The notes beneath the pieces were generated by a model. It did not search any database and had not been told where the DNA came from. It saw only the letters and a list, made by a program, of their open reading frames with translations. A DNA stretch of 64,000 nucleotides from Bubalus kerabau (lineage: Eukaryota; Chordata; Mammalia; Artiodactyla; Bovidae): assembly GCF_029407905.1 (NCBI RefSeq), contig NC_073627.1, forward strand, positions 47,609,001 through 47,673,000, given 5' to 3'. Both the position numbers and the translations under genes were made by a program. This document shows, one piece after another, positions 54,464-64,000 of this stretch (its first letter is position 1; every line of letters starts with the position of its first letter).

Positions 54464-55483
54464 GTAAAAAAGATCAGAATACCAGACCACCTTACCTTCC
54501 TCCTGAGAAATCTGTATGCAGGTCAGGAAGCAACAGTTAGAACTGGACATGGAACAACAGACTGGCTTCAAATCATGAAAGGATTACATCAGGCTGTATA
54601 TTGTCAACCTGCTTATTTAACTTATATGCAGAGTGCATCATGAGAAACGCTGGGCTGGATGAAGCACAACCTGGAATCAAGATTGCCAGGAGAAATATCA
54701 ATAACCTCAGATATGCAGATGACACCACCCTTATGGCAGAAAGTGAAGAACTAAAGAGCCTCTTGATGAAAGTTAAAGAAGAGAGTGAAAAGGTTGGCTT
54801 AAAACTTAACATTCAGAAAACTAAGATCATGGCATCCGGTCCAATCACTTCATGGCAAATAGATGGGGAAACAATGGAAATGGTGAGAGACTTTATTTTT
54901 TTGGGCTCCAAAATCACTGCAGATAGTGACTGCAGCCAAGAAATTAAAAGATGCTTGCTCCTTGAAAGAAAAGCTATGACCAACCTAGACAGCATATTAA
55001 AAAGCAGAGACATTACTTTGCCAACAAAGTTCTGTCTAGTCAAAGCCATGGTTTTTCCAGTAGTCATGTATGGACATGAGAGTTGGACTATAAAGAAAGC
55101 TGAGCACCGAAGAATTGAGGCTTTTGAACTGTGGTGTTGGAGAAGACTGCTGAGAGTCCCTTGGACTGCAAGGAGATCCAACCAGTCCATTCTAAAGGAA
55201 ATCAGTCCTGAATATTCATTGGAAGGACTGATGCTGAAGCTGAAACTCCAATCCTTTGGCCACCTGATGCGAAGAACTGACTCACTGGAGAAGACTCTGA
55301 GGTTGAGAATGATTGAAGGCAGGAGGAGAAGGGGATGACAGAGGATGAGATGGTTGGATGGCACCACTGACTCGGTGGACATGAGTTTGAGGAAGTCCCA
55401 GAAGTTGGTGAAGGACAGGGAGGCCTGGCATGCTGCAGTCCATGGGGTCGCAAAGAGTCAGATACGACTGATTGACTGAATTG
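54464..55483 (+). mobile_element. BovB LINE, longest copy in the window (about 1.0 kb)
   Basis: From 'aaaaagatcagaataccagaccacc' to 'tgattgactgaattg'. ATATGTAT at 54456-54463 and 55484-55491 is a probable short target-site duplication. Covers the middle and C-terminal reverse transcriptase and the 3' end. Confidence 0.95.
54601..55338 (+). pseudogene. BovB reverse transcriptase fragment, 245 codons open
   Basis: RTE-clade reverse transcriptase: 'LFNLYAECIMRNAG', catalytic 'RYADDTTLMAE', 'VGLKLNIQKTK', 'GSKITAD', 'FPVVMYG', 'FELWCWRRLLRVPWTARRS'. One Glu is missing in 'ESEELKSLL' compared with 'ESEEELKSLL' in the 30 kb copy. Upstream stops near 54540-54570 and a terminal CGA-to-TGA stop at 55336-55338 bound the frame. 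No endonuclease; not functional. Confidence 0.93.
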
Positions 55484-55495
55484 ATATGTATACAT

Positions 55496-55681
55496 GGGCT
55501 TCCCTGGTGACTCAGATGGTAAAGAATCTGCCAGCAATGTGGGAGACCTGGGTTTGATCCTTGGGTTGGGAAGATCCCCCCAGTATTCTTGCCTGGAGAA
55601 TCCCCATGGACAGAAGAGCGTAGCAGGCTGTAGTCCATGGGGTCACAAAGAGTCAGACATGACTGAGTGACTAAGCGCAGA
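55496..55681 (+). mobile_element. Bov-tA SINE with 14-bp target-site duplication, abutting BovB
   Basis: 'gggcttccctggtgactcagatgg' to 'gactgagtgactaagcgcaga', with a deletion after 'gaagatccccc'. Flanked by TGATATGTATACAT at 55482-55495 and 55682-55695; the target includes the last bases of the BovB tail. Confidence 0.96.
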
Positions 55682-55695
55682 TGATATGTATACAT

Positions 55696-56291
55696 ATATG
55701 GAGGCTAAAGATAACACATCTACCAGGCAAGCTTGGTCATGAAAACTTCCAAGTTCAATTCTGCCTTGGAGGACAGGGTGTTGGTTATAACGTGGACTTT
55801 TAACTGCATGATCTCTCTGGCTTCTAGACATTTAAAAGAGAGTATCTAATGAACAGGTAGAGGTCATAAGAGTAAGCCACAGGCTTTTATTATTAGGAGC
55901 CAAGAATGAGCTGAGTAATAAAATATAACTTGGCCCAGAGTAGAGGGCGCCCTGCGTTTGACATTTCTACCTAATTCTAACCAGAAACCCTCTGGGAGCC
56001 CAGAAAATGTCATGAAAAATGTATATTTACAACCGTGGCTCAGTATTGTTGTGTAAATTCTACCTTAATAACATACAGCACTCAAATTTTCAGGTTAATT
56101 GTGATATTTCCATCACAATTATATTCTACCTGTGAAAGAAGTGTTTGGCTTCAAGGCCAAACAATAGTAGCTTTCAGGGTAAAGGTAAGCATTTGTTTAC
56201 AAAACTGTAATTGCCTCAGAGAGTGGAGAGAGGTGTGGGCTCTTCATTGATTGTGCCAGGGGGGTTCCTGGTTGAGAAGACCAGTATAATG
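55696..56291. other. single-copy DNA, nothing recognised
   Basis: AT-rich; no repeat or gene supported. Confidence 0.4.
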
Positions 56292-56428
56292 TGCGTGCAT
56301 GCTCAGTCACTTCAGTTGTGTCTGACTCTTTGCGACCCTATGGACCATAGCCCACCAGGCTTCTGGGACCACAGGATTCTCCAGGCAAGAATACTGGAGT
56401 GGGTTGCTGTGCCCTCCTCCAAGGTATA
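56292..56428 (-). mobile_element. Bov-A monomer
   Basis: 'gcgtgcatgctcagtcacttcagttgtgtctgac' to 'gttgctgtgccctcctccaagg'; the second monomer is absent. Confidence 0.9.
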
Positions 56429-56526
56429 TTCCTGATTCAACTCAAAGAACTGGGCAATGTCAGTCATTTTCTACTCCCCAGGCCAAACTCCCAACTTCTC
56501 TTTTTAAGCTTGTATTTTCACACTGT

Positions 56527-56751
56527 GTGTGTGTGTGTTTAAGTGTGTGTTAGCCACTCAGTTTTGTCTGACTCTTTGCAACGCCTTGGACAGTCGTTCT
56601 CCAGGCCCCTATGTCCTGGGAATTCTCTCGGCAAGAATACTGGAGTGGGTAGCCAGTACCTTCTCCGGGGGATCTTCCTGACCCCGGGATCTAACCAGGT
56701 CTCCTGTGCTGCAGGCAGATTCCTTATTGTCTGAGCCACCAGGAAAGCCCC
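56527..56751 (-). mobile_element. Bov-A2 SINE with (TG)n tail and target-site duplication
   Basis: The tail side is '(gt)n ttaa gtgtgtgt' at 56527-56550; body 'gttttgtctgactctttgcaacgcc' to 'gagccaccaggaaagcccc'. Flanked by TTCACACTGT at 56517-56526 and 56752-56761. Confidence 0.95.
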
Positions 56752-57308
56752 TTCACACTGTAAGACATTTCTATGCTAAGAAAAAAACAATGAGCTCAGT
56801 ATTTCTGAATCATTTTGCTAAGCACATTGGGCTACTCATTTATCTAAGTAGTTAGCATTCAAATTAGCCATAAAGGCTGTTGTGCTTATCCTGAGGCTCT
56901 TTAGATCTGAGTTCCCTTCCTCTCTTTGGAGACTTCCTTGTGGCATAAATTTTGGTGAGAAGAAGAGACTATCTTTCACTATGAAAGCTGAAAAGGCCAA
57001 TTACAGCTTTTGTTCTCTGTTATACAGCCCTCTGTTATCTGTGGTTTCCACACTTGGGGAATCAACCAACCACAAATAGAAAATATTTGGAAAAAGAGAT
57101 TCCAGAAATTTCCAAAAAGTAAAATTTAAATTGCTGAGTGCAGCAACTGTTTACATAGCATTTACATTATATTCACCACTATTTACATAGAGTTTACATT
57201 GTATTAGGGGGTATAAGTAATCTAGAAATTGAAACCAATAGATCTATGTAGCTGCCTTCCTGGTGACAAGACCCCTAGTGTGTTCCTTGATTACTGATGA
57301 TTAGGAAA

Positions 57309-58083
57309 AAAAACTGTAGGAATACACTCTGGCCTCCTAGGTCCTCCATGGGTAGAGAAAGAAAGGAACAAAACTTAGTGGCTGTGATTGGACAAGCCAA
57401 GGAATGCAGAAACAAAGGCAGGGCTGTACGGCAGAGAAATAACTATAATTTCAACAGTAAATCAGCCCCAAGAACTTCCAGTTGTGTCTCAAAGGGAAAG
57501 ACCAAGTCGAACGCACATTTCTCAGTTGGTTTGCAGAAACCAGAGCTCAGTCAGACAGAGAATAGCGTGTAGACCCCAGGCCAGCTGGGGCCTGAAGATT
57601 AGAATGTTAACCCCCTGTGACCTCACCTGGCTACCTCACCACCCACCGATCAAAAACCTGCACACACTGATCACATTCGTCACACACCTCTCCCTCACCT
57701 TCCCTTTAACACCCCTTCCCTGAAAGCCGCTGGGGAGTCTGAGCACGAAATGCCCACACTCCTCGCTTGGTTGTTACTGTTGTTTAGTCACTCGGTTGTG
57801 TCTGATTCTTTGCGACTCTGTAGCCCACCAGGCTCCTCAGTCTGTGGGATTTCCCAGGCAAGAATACTGGAGTGGGTTATCATTTCCTACCGCAGGGGAT
57901 CTTCCTGACGCAGGGCTCAAAGCCGCCTCTTGGCAGGTGAGTTCTCTACACTGTGCCACCAGGGAAGCCCCCCTCGCTTGGTACCTTGCAATCAGTGCTA
58001 TGCTTGCCGTTACCACAAACAGTGTCAGGGGATCGGCTTTGCTGCGCATCATGCGGGCAGACCCAAGTTTGCTTCAGTAACCA
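57309..58083 (+). mobile_element. possible solitary LTR (with a Bov-A2 inside)
   Basis: Begins TGTAGGAATACA and has the pyrimidine-rich, CpG-bearing downstream half typical of retroviral LTRs ('ccctttaacacccc', 'gagtctgagcacgaaatgcccacactcctcgc'). I cannot fix the 3' end or the family. A 91- and a 111-codon frame within it have no domain. Confidence 0.4.
57772..57971 (-). mobile_element. Bov-A2 SINE with 11-bp target-site duplication
   Basis: 'tgttactgttgtttagtcactcgg' to 'gtgccaccagggaagccc'. Flanked by CCTCGCTTGGT at 57761-57771 and 57972-57982. Confidence 0.95.
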
Positions 58084-58104
58084 GAAGATTGAAAGGAAAT
58101 GGGA

Positions 58105-58722
58105 CCCAGAGACAAACCATAATTCCAAAAGATACATGCACTCCAATGTATACTGCAGTGCTATTTACAGCCAGGGCATGCAAGCAACCTAAATGTCCAT
58201 CAACAGAAGAATGGATAAAGAAGATGTGGGACATACATACGATGGAATACTACTCAGCCATAAAATGAAATGAAACTGTGCCATCTGCAGAGATGTGGAT
58301 GGACCTAGAGACTGTCACACAGAGGAGGAGTCGGAAACAGAAAAGACAAATATTGTCTATTAACACCTATATGTGGGCTCTAGAGAAATGGGGCAGAGGA
58401 ACCTATTTGCAGGGCAGGAACTGAGACACAGACATAGAGGACAAATGTATGGACACCAGCGAGGGGGAAAGGGGGTGGGGATGAATTGAGAGATTGGGAT
58501 TGACATATGTATACTACTATGTGTAAAATAGATAACTAATGAGAACCTACTGTATAGGACAGAGAATTCTACTCAGTGCTCTGTGGTGACCTAAATGGGA
58601 AGGAAATCCAAAAAAGAGGGGATATGTGTATGCGTATAGCTGATCCACTTTGCTGTACAGTAGAAGCTAACACAACATTGTAAAGCAACACTACTCCAAT
58701 AAAAATTAAAAAAAAAAAAAAC
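58105..58722 (+). mobile_element. L1 LINE 3' end with poly-A
   Basis: Encodes the ORF2 C-terminal phrase 'QPKCPSTEEWIKKMW' and 'YTMEYYSAIK'-like end (58090-58266), then the 3' untranslated region ('gacctactgtataggacagag', 'ctttgctgtacagtagaagctaacacaacattgtaaagc') and A13 tail. 5'-truncated. Confidence 0.92.
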
Positions 58723-58855
58723 ATAAACAGGAGGCTATGTGTAGGTTATATGGAAAACTGTACCATTTTATAAAGGGGAGTTAGGCTTCGGAGGATTTTG
58801 CTATCAGATCCTGTGGGGATCCTGGAATCAATCTCCCATGGTTACAGAGGAACAA

Positions 58856-59107
58856 CTCTACTCAGTTTCATTTGTGGCTAGATTGCAAGCCCATGACCTG
58901 ACTCAGCCAGTCAGGAACACTCACTCCAGGCTGTATGGCCAAGAAACACGATGGTGGAGGATTCTTGACAGTAGTGGAGAGGAGCAGGGACATCTTGTTT
59001 CTAGGGATGACTCTGACAGAATCAACAGTGTGAACATCAGTCTCCCGGGGCATCCGTGGTGGCAGAAGCAGTCTTCACTAGTCTAGTTCTAGAGTGTAGA
59101 CTACACT
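58856..59107. other. single-copy DNA, nothing recognised
   Basis: An 82-codon frame (58838-59086) has no domain. Confidence 0.35.
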
Positions 59108-59317
59108 ACGTGTGCTCACTCGCTCAGTCGTACCCGACTCTTTGGGACCCCATGGACTGTAGCCCGCAGGCTCCTCTGTCCATGGGGATTCTCCAGGCAA
59201 AAATACTGGAGCAGGTTGTCATGCCCTCCTCTAGGGGATCTTCCCAACCTAGGGATCGAACCCAGGTCTCCCACATTGCAGATGGATTCTTTATCATCTG
59301 AGCCACCAGGGAAGCCC
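59108..59317 (-). mobile_element. Bov-A2 SINE
   Basis: 'acgtgtgctcactcgctcagtcgtacccgac' to 'gagccaccagggaagccc'. Well preserved; no clear target duplication beyond 'actac'. Confidence 0.95.
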
Positions 59318-59572
59318 GTACTACACCATCTACCTAAGTTCCTGCTTATCTTCTGATGATTCTATTCTATAGTCTTCTTGGCAATTCTTGCAGCTACCCA
59401 ATATCTTTCAACAAATATCTCTGCTTAAATCACTTGGAATCTTTATTCTGGGGGTTACTTTCAATTTAGAAACCTAGATGATATCATGATCTGAGCAATG
59501 TCATGATAAGCCACTTGAAGTGAAAGGAGACAAGACCCTGAAGAAAATAGATACAGTGATCTTTATAAGAAG
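59318..59572. other. single-copy DNA, nothing recognised
   Basis: No repeat or gene supported. Confidence 0.35.
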
Positions 59573-59631
59573 AATTTTTTTTTTCTAGAAATCAGATGCT
59601 TTTTTTTTTAAGTTTTTTTTTTTTTTTTTTT
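59573..59631. repeat. T-rich tract (three poly-T runs)
   Basis: T10, T10 and T19 runs separated by short spacers; the last belongs to the tail of the reverse CHR. Confidence 0.85.
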
Positions 59632-59805
59632 GGATGCTGACCATCTTTAAAGTCTTTCTTGAATTTGTTACAATGCTGCTTCTATTTTATGTTTTGGTTT
59701 TTTGGCCATAAGGCATGTGGAATCTCAGGTTCCCAATCAGGGATGGAACTGTCAACCCCTGCTTTGAAAGGTGAAGTCTTAACCATTGGACCTCCAGGGA
59801 AGTTC
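59612..59805 (-). mobile_element. CHR-type SINE
   Basis: 'gatgctgaccatctttaaagtctttcttgaatttgttacaatgc' tail type, then 'ggccataaggcatgtgg' and 'ccattggacctccagggaagttc'. Confidence 0.9.
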
Positions 59806-60469
59806 TGAATTTCTTTTTTTTAGGTTGAAGGAATGAAGATAAGGGTAGGGACAAGAAAGAAGAGAGGGCATGGAGTTAAAACAAAGTAGGGTGGAGGATC
59901 TACAAACATTCCCTGAGATGGCTTAAGAGCATGTTAAGAATATATAATATTCAATATAAGCTGTGTTATGTGCTGTAGCATAAATGACACCATCCCTGGC
60001 TTCCTCTGCTTCACAGTCTATTCCATCCTCATTGAAGCTTCATGTGAGTGAGATTTGGGGCATGTTGAAAGCAAGGAGCAACTGAGTTTCAGGAATAGGT
60101 GATATGATATCAGACCCAGGAACTATGAGAAAAATCAGGTGCCTGGAGACAGGAGCACAAATGCAATGAAGTCCTCCATATACTTGTGAACATCTTCAAG
60201 AACAGATGCTATAGAATAATGAACAAGGTCAAGAAGTTACAAGACCTTGGCTGGCCTCTGGATCACTTAGGAGCAGTGGAGGAAGCATGGCCTCCTGTCT
60301 GAGAGGCAAGGACGAGGCAGAACTCCAGCAATGGGAGTGGGGATAGGCATTAATGGTAAGAACTGGTGAAGGTAGATGAGGCATCACGCAATTGGAAAAA
60401 GGAGATACAGAGAGGACAGCTGAATTCTGGTGGGCTTTACCATAATTTTTTTAATTAAAACATTTAAAA
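59806..60469. other. single-copy DNA, nothing recognised
   Basis: Repeat-free as far as I can tell, no coding frame. Confidence 0.4.
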
Positions 60470-60650
60470 TATATATTTATTTATATATTTGGCTACAAAA
60501 GGTCTTAGCTGCACATGCAGAATCTTTCAACTGAGGCATGCAAACTCTTAGTTGTGGCTTGTGGACACTAGTTCCCAGACCAGGGATCAAACCAGGCCCC
60601 CCTGGATTGGGAGTGTGGAGTCTTAGCCACTGGATTACCAGGGAAGCCCC
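60470..60650 (-). mobile_element. CHR-type SINE, long-body form
   Basis: 'aatatatatttatttatatatttggctac', 'cttagctgcacatgcagaatctttcaactgaggcatgc' and 'cagaccagggatcaaacc' to 'ggattaccagggaagccc'. Confidence 0.88.
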
Positions 60651-60865
60651 TAGTTCTTTTATTTGTAATCAGGTATTTTTCAGGCATAATTTTTATACCA
60701 TATTATTCACCACTTGTAAATGTACAAGTCAGTGATTTTTGATTTGTGCAACCATCATCATAATCCAGTTTTAGATCATTTCTTTCATCTCAAAAACTTC
60801 TCTTGTGCCCACTGGCCATCAGTCCATATTCCTGTTCCCAGTTCAAGGCACACTGGTCTACTTTC

Positions 60866-61585
60866 AGATCAGATCAGATCAGATCAGTCGCTCAGTCGTG
60901 TCCGATGCTTTGCGACCCCATGAATTGCAGCATGCCAGGCCTCCCTGTCCATCACCAACTCCCGGAGTTCACCCAGACTCACGTCCATCGAGTCAGTGAT
61001 GCCATCCAGCCATCTCATCCTCTGTCATCCCCTTCTCCTCTTGCCCTCAATCCCTCCCAGCATCAGAGTCTTTTTCAATGAGTCAACTCTTGGCATGAGG
61101 TGGCCAAAGTACTGGAGTTTCAGCTTCAGCATCATTCCTTCCAAAGAAATCCCAGGGCTCATCTCCTTCAGAATGGACTGGTTGGATCTCCTTGCAGTCC
61201 AAGGGACTCTCAAGAGTCTTCTCCAACACCACAGTTCAAAAGCATCAATTCTTTGGCGCTCAGCCCTCTTCACAGTCCAACTCTCACATCCATACATGAC
61301 CACAGGAAAAACCATAGCCTTGACTAGACGAACTTTTGTTGGCAAGGTAATGTCTCTGCTTTTGAATATGCTATCTAGGTTGGTCATAACTTTCCTTCCA
61401 AGGAGTAAGCGTCTTTTAATTTCATGGCTGCAGTCACCATCTGTAGTGATTTTGGAGCCCAGAAAAATAAAGTCTGACACTGTTTCCACTGTTTCCCCAT
61501 CTATTTCCCATGAAGTGATGGGACTGGATGCCATGATCTTCGTTTTCTGAATGTTGAGCTTTAAGCCAACTTTTTCACTCTCCAC
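60866..61585 (-). mobile_element. BovB LINE 3' fragment with (GATCA)n tail
   Basis: Tail '(atcag)4' at 60866-60888, body to 'ctttttcactctccac'. CTACTTTCA (60858-60866) and CCACTTTTA (61582-61590) may be the target duplication. About 720 bp. Confidence 0.95.
61025..61585 (-). pseudogene. BovB reverse transcriptase C-terminal fragment, 186 codons open
   Basis: Starts after the catalytic YADD (which is missing), with 'VGLKLNIQKTKIMAS', 'FIFLGSKITTDGDCSHEIKR', 'FELWCWRRLLRVPWTARRS'. Ends at the same CGA-to-TGA position (61025-61027) as the 55.3 kb copy. Cannot encode a working polymerase. Confidence 0.92.
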
Positions 61586-61724
61586 TTTTACATCTCCTTA
61601 AATTTGCCTTTTGTAGAGATGCTGTACAAATGGATCTGGCTTCTTTCACTGAGCATAATGTTTCTGAGATTCTTCCATGATGTTGTATGTATCAACTGTT
61701 TACTCTTTTATTGCTGGTTAGTAC

Positions 61725-61920
61725 TGCTGGGAGGGATTGGGGGCAGGAGGAGAAGGGGATGACAGAGGATGAGATGGCTGGATGGCATCACCGACTTGAT
61801 TCACATGAGTCTGGGTGAATTCCGGGAGTTGGTGATGGACAGGGAGGCCTGGCATGCTGCGATTCATGGGGTCGCAAAGAGTCAGACACGACTGAGTGAC
61901 TGAACTAAACTGAACTGACT
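61725..61920 (+). mobile_element. BovB LINE 3' fragment, opposite to its neighbour
   Basis: 'tgctgggagggattgggggcagg' to 'gaactaaactgaactga'. With the reverse copy at 60.9 kb it forms an inverted pair about 140 bases apart. Confidence 0.93.
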
Positions 61921-61958
61921 TCAAGTAAATATCACATTTTGTTGATTCATTCCACAGA

Positions 61959-62165
61959 GGGCTTCTCTGATAGCTCAGCTGGTAAAGAATCCCCCCGCAA
62001 TTCAGGAGACCCCAGTTCAATCCCTGGGTTGGGAAGATCCCCTGGAGGAGCAAATGGCAACCCACTCCAGTATTCTTGTCTGGAGAATCCCATGGACAGA
62101 GGAACCTGGCAAGTGATAGTCCATAGGGTCGCAAAGAGTCAGACACGACTGAAGTGACTTAACAC
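61959..62165 (+). mobile_element. Bov-tA SINE
   Basis: 'gggcttctctgatagctcagctgg' to 'gtcagacacgactgaagtgac'. Inserted in the L1M. Confidence 0.94.
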
Positions 62166-62993
62166 ACGTTATGTTTTTTTTTACTTCATGGGCTATACTT
62201 TTGTTTCACATGTACAATGTCTTTGCCTCATACAAAGTCATAAAGACTTCCTCTTCTAAAGAAGTTCTATAGCTTTAGGTCTTACAATTAGGTCTACGGT
62301 CCCCTTTGAGCTAATTTTCGTTCTGATATGGTATAAGGTTTGCTTAGTTTTGGCTTGGTTTATGTACTGATATCCTATTGTTCCGGGACCATTGGCTGAA
62401 GTGACCATCCTCCCGTTGAGTTGACTTGGCACCTATGTCAAAAATTAATTAATATAAATACAAGGATTTATTCCCAGGCTCTCGGTTCTGTTTCACTGAT
62501 CTATATGTCTATCCCTGGTTTCTGTACATTTATAGTAAGTTTTGAAATTGGATAGTTTAACCCCTCTAAATTTATTCTCTCACTATCAAATAAGGGATCT
62601 CCTTTCTTGTGATGCTTTTGTCTTTGGTATCAGGATAAAACTGATTTTATTAAATAAGTTGGGAATTGTTCCTTCCTCCTCTATTGCTTGAATGAGTTTT
62701 TGAAGTATTGGTATTATTGCTTCTTTAAAAAAATGTGTTAGAATTCACCAGGGAAGCCCTTTGGGCCTGAGCTTTTTGTGGTGTGTGGGGAATATTTTAA
62801 ATTATTCATTCAGCTCCTCTACTTGTTAGGGGCCTATTCAGATTTTCCATTCCTTTTTGAGTAGGTTTTGATAACCTGTTCCCATTTGCCTGGACTTAAT
62901 CTGCAGAATGCCACTCTATACTGTGCAGCTGCTGTGTCTCTGCTCAGTTTCATAAACATTTCTTATTTTTATATTTTAGTCTAGCTTCCTAGG

Positions 62994-63211
62994 CGTCCAA
63001 GTGGCTTGCTTGCATGCTCAGTTATGTCCAACTCTTTGGGACGCCATGGACCATAGTCCTCCAGAGTCCTCTGTCCATGGAATTTTCCAGGCAAGACTAC
63101 TGGAGTAGGTTGCAATTTCCTTCTCTGGGAGATCTTCCCGACCCAGGGATTGAACCCGCATCTCCAGCACTGCAGGCAGATTCTTTACCTGCTGAGCCAC
63201 CAGCGAAGGTG
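62994..63211 (-). mobile_element. Bov-A2 SINE with target-site duplication
   Basis: 'gcttgcatgctcagttatgtccaac' to 'gagccaccagcgaagg'. GCTTCCTAGG occurs at 62984-62993 and 63212-63221. Confidence 0.93.
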
Positions 63212-63221
63212 GCTTCCTAGG

Positions 63222-63451
63222 AACTGCCACTATTTCTACAGAGCTAAGTGGTCAGCCAGGCTCAGGCAGTTTTCAAAATTCTGCCATGAGTTTTGTTTTC
63301 CACTGGGCAGTCTCAGGCCTCCCTGTGGTTGGAGCAGCCTCCCAGCCAGGCAGGACTGTGTGGAGAGCTTATCGAGCCCCTTGTAGTCTCTCGTTTCCAG
63401 GATGTCTCTATTAAATTTCCAGCTGATCCTCTGGCTGTGGCTCATCTCTCG
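63222..63451. other. single-copy DNA, nothing recognised
   Basis: No repeat or gene supported. Confidence 0.35.
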
Positions 63452-63662
63452 TGAGTGCTCAGTCATTCAGTCATGTCTGACTCTTTGTGACCCCATGGAC
63501 TGTAGCCTGCCAGGCTCCTCTGTCCATGGGATTCTCCAGGCAAGCGTACTGGAGTGGGGTGCCATTGCCCTCTCCAGGGGATCTTCCCGACTCAGGAATC
63601 AAACCTGCGTCTCTCGTGTCTCCTGCATTGGCAGGGGGATTCTTTACCACTAGTGCCCCCTG
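63452..63662 (-). mobile_element. Bov-A2 SINE
   Basis: 'gtgagtgctcagtcattcagtcatgtctgac' to 'ttctttaccactagtgccccctgg'. Confidence 0.95.
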
Positions 63663-64000
63663 GCATCAACCTGAGGTTAGGAGAGCTGCTGATTCATATT
63701 CGACAGCTGGCATAGGCTCTGCCTTCCAGTCTTAATCAAATCAGCCCCTTCTGGCAGAGAAGCTGCTTGTTTTCATGAGCAGCAAGAATGCCCTAGACTC
63801 CTGGGGTGTTCTTACCTGAAGTTCCAAAACATCTCACAAATAATTTTCAATTTGCTATTTGTTTTTAGCTAATTTCCAGGGGCTAGACATGGTTGTTTTT
63901 GACAATTTTGTCTGGTGTGTTTTAGTTGTTTTCTGAAGAGAAGATTTGTTAACTTCTTCATTCCTCTACAACCTGAAGTCCCCTTAGGCTTTTTAAAATG
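63663..64000. other. single-copy flank, nothing recognised
   Basis: Ends at the window edge; no repeat or gene supported. Confidence 0.35.

Larger units (their letters stand above)
56995..58855 (+). mobile_element. MER2/Tigger-like DNA transposon split by later insertions
   Basis: Left part (to about 57225): 'ctgttatctgtggtttccacacttggggaatcaaccaacc', 'gaaatttccaaaaagtaaaatttaaattgctgag', 'acattgtattagggggtataagtaatctag'. Right part (from about 58725): 'aacaggaggctatgtgtaggttatatgg', 'gaggattttgctatcag', 'ggggatcctggaatcaatctcccatgg'. These are consecutive in the Tigger-derived MER2-type consensus; about 1.5 kb was inserted between. Confidence 0.75.
60655..62890 (-). mobile_element. ancient L1M LINE, broken by three younger insertions
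   Basis: Reverse-strand L1M pieces at 60655-60865 ('cacttgtaaatgtacaagtcagtgatttttga'), 61586-61724 ('ggatctggcttctttcactgagcataatgtttc'), 61921-61958 and about 62166-62890. The last covers ORF2: complement of 'tagctttaggtcttacaattaggtctacg', 'ctgatctatatgtctatccctgg' and 'gaattcaccagggaagccctttgggcc'. Internally deleted. Confidence 0.85.

Noticed and set aside
1..64000. A novel multi-gene system such as a defence island or biosynthetic cluster
   Set aside because: No clustered genes exist here; the window is repeat-dense mammalian DNA without credible host exons.

Overview
This window looks like ordinary, gene-poor nuclear DNA of a ruminant (cattle, sheep, goat or a close relative). The evidence is the interspersed repeats: many copies of the RTE-clade LINE BovB, its dependent SINEs (Bov-tA and Bov-A/Bov-A2), and CHR-type tRNA-Glu-derived SINEs. 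Bov-tA and Bov-A are ruminant-specific; CHR SINEs are shared with whales and hippos. Under these lie older mammalian repeats (MIR, L2, L1M, MER5-like, a MER2/Tigger-like element). I cannot name the species or chromosome. I found no protein-coding exon of a host gene, no functional RNA gene and no convincing promoter; nearly all the longer open reading frames lie in retrotransposon DNA or antisense to SINEs.

Layout: 1-20 kb is a mosaic of SINEs, 3'-end BovB fragments and MIR/L2 relics separated by single-copy DNA. About 20.9-27.9 kb is a decayed endogenous retrovirus (5' LTR, primer-binding site, leader, gag, protease, reverse transcriptase, RNase H and integrase remnants; no env or 3' LTR seen). 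It was later invaded by an L1, which was itself invaded by a BovB, and by a Bov-A2 in pol. At 29.5-31.0 kb lies a BovB copy with an inverted 5' part (endonuclease reversed, reverse transcriptase forward), bounded by an 11-bp target-site duplication. 31-37 kb is comparatively repeat-poor and holds the stretches I would test first as conserved non-coding elements. 37-50 kb returns to SINE/MIR/L2/CHR mosaic. 50-55.7 kb holds A-rich LINE-like DNA, several Bov-A2 copies, a 62-bp mariner-type miniature element and the longest BovB copy (245-codon open fragment of reverse transcriptase). 57-58.9 kb is a MER2/Tigger-like element split by a possible LTR and an L1 3' end. 60.6-62.9 kb is an ancient reverse-strand L1M interrupted by two BovB copies and one Bov-tA.

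No genes work together here. The biology recorded is a history of retrotransposition: nested insertions, target-site duplications read directly for many elements, CpG-to-TpG decay creating stop codons in BovB, chimeric and inverted insertions, and microsatellites growing from SINE tails. I do not see a previously undescribed functional system. The most informative items are the structurally unusual insertions (12.05 kb chimera, 29.5 kb inversion, 23 kb nested L1) and a few AT-rich single-copy blocks that may be regulatory.
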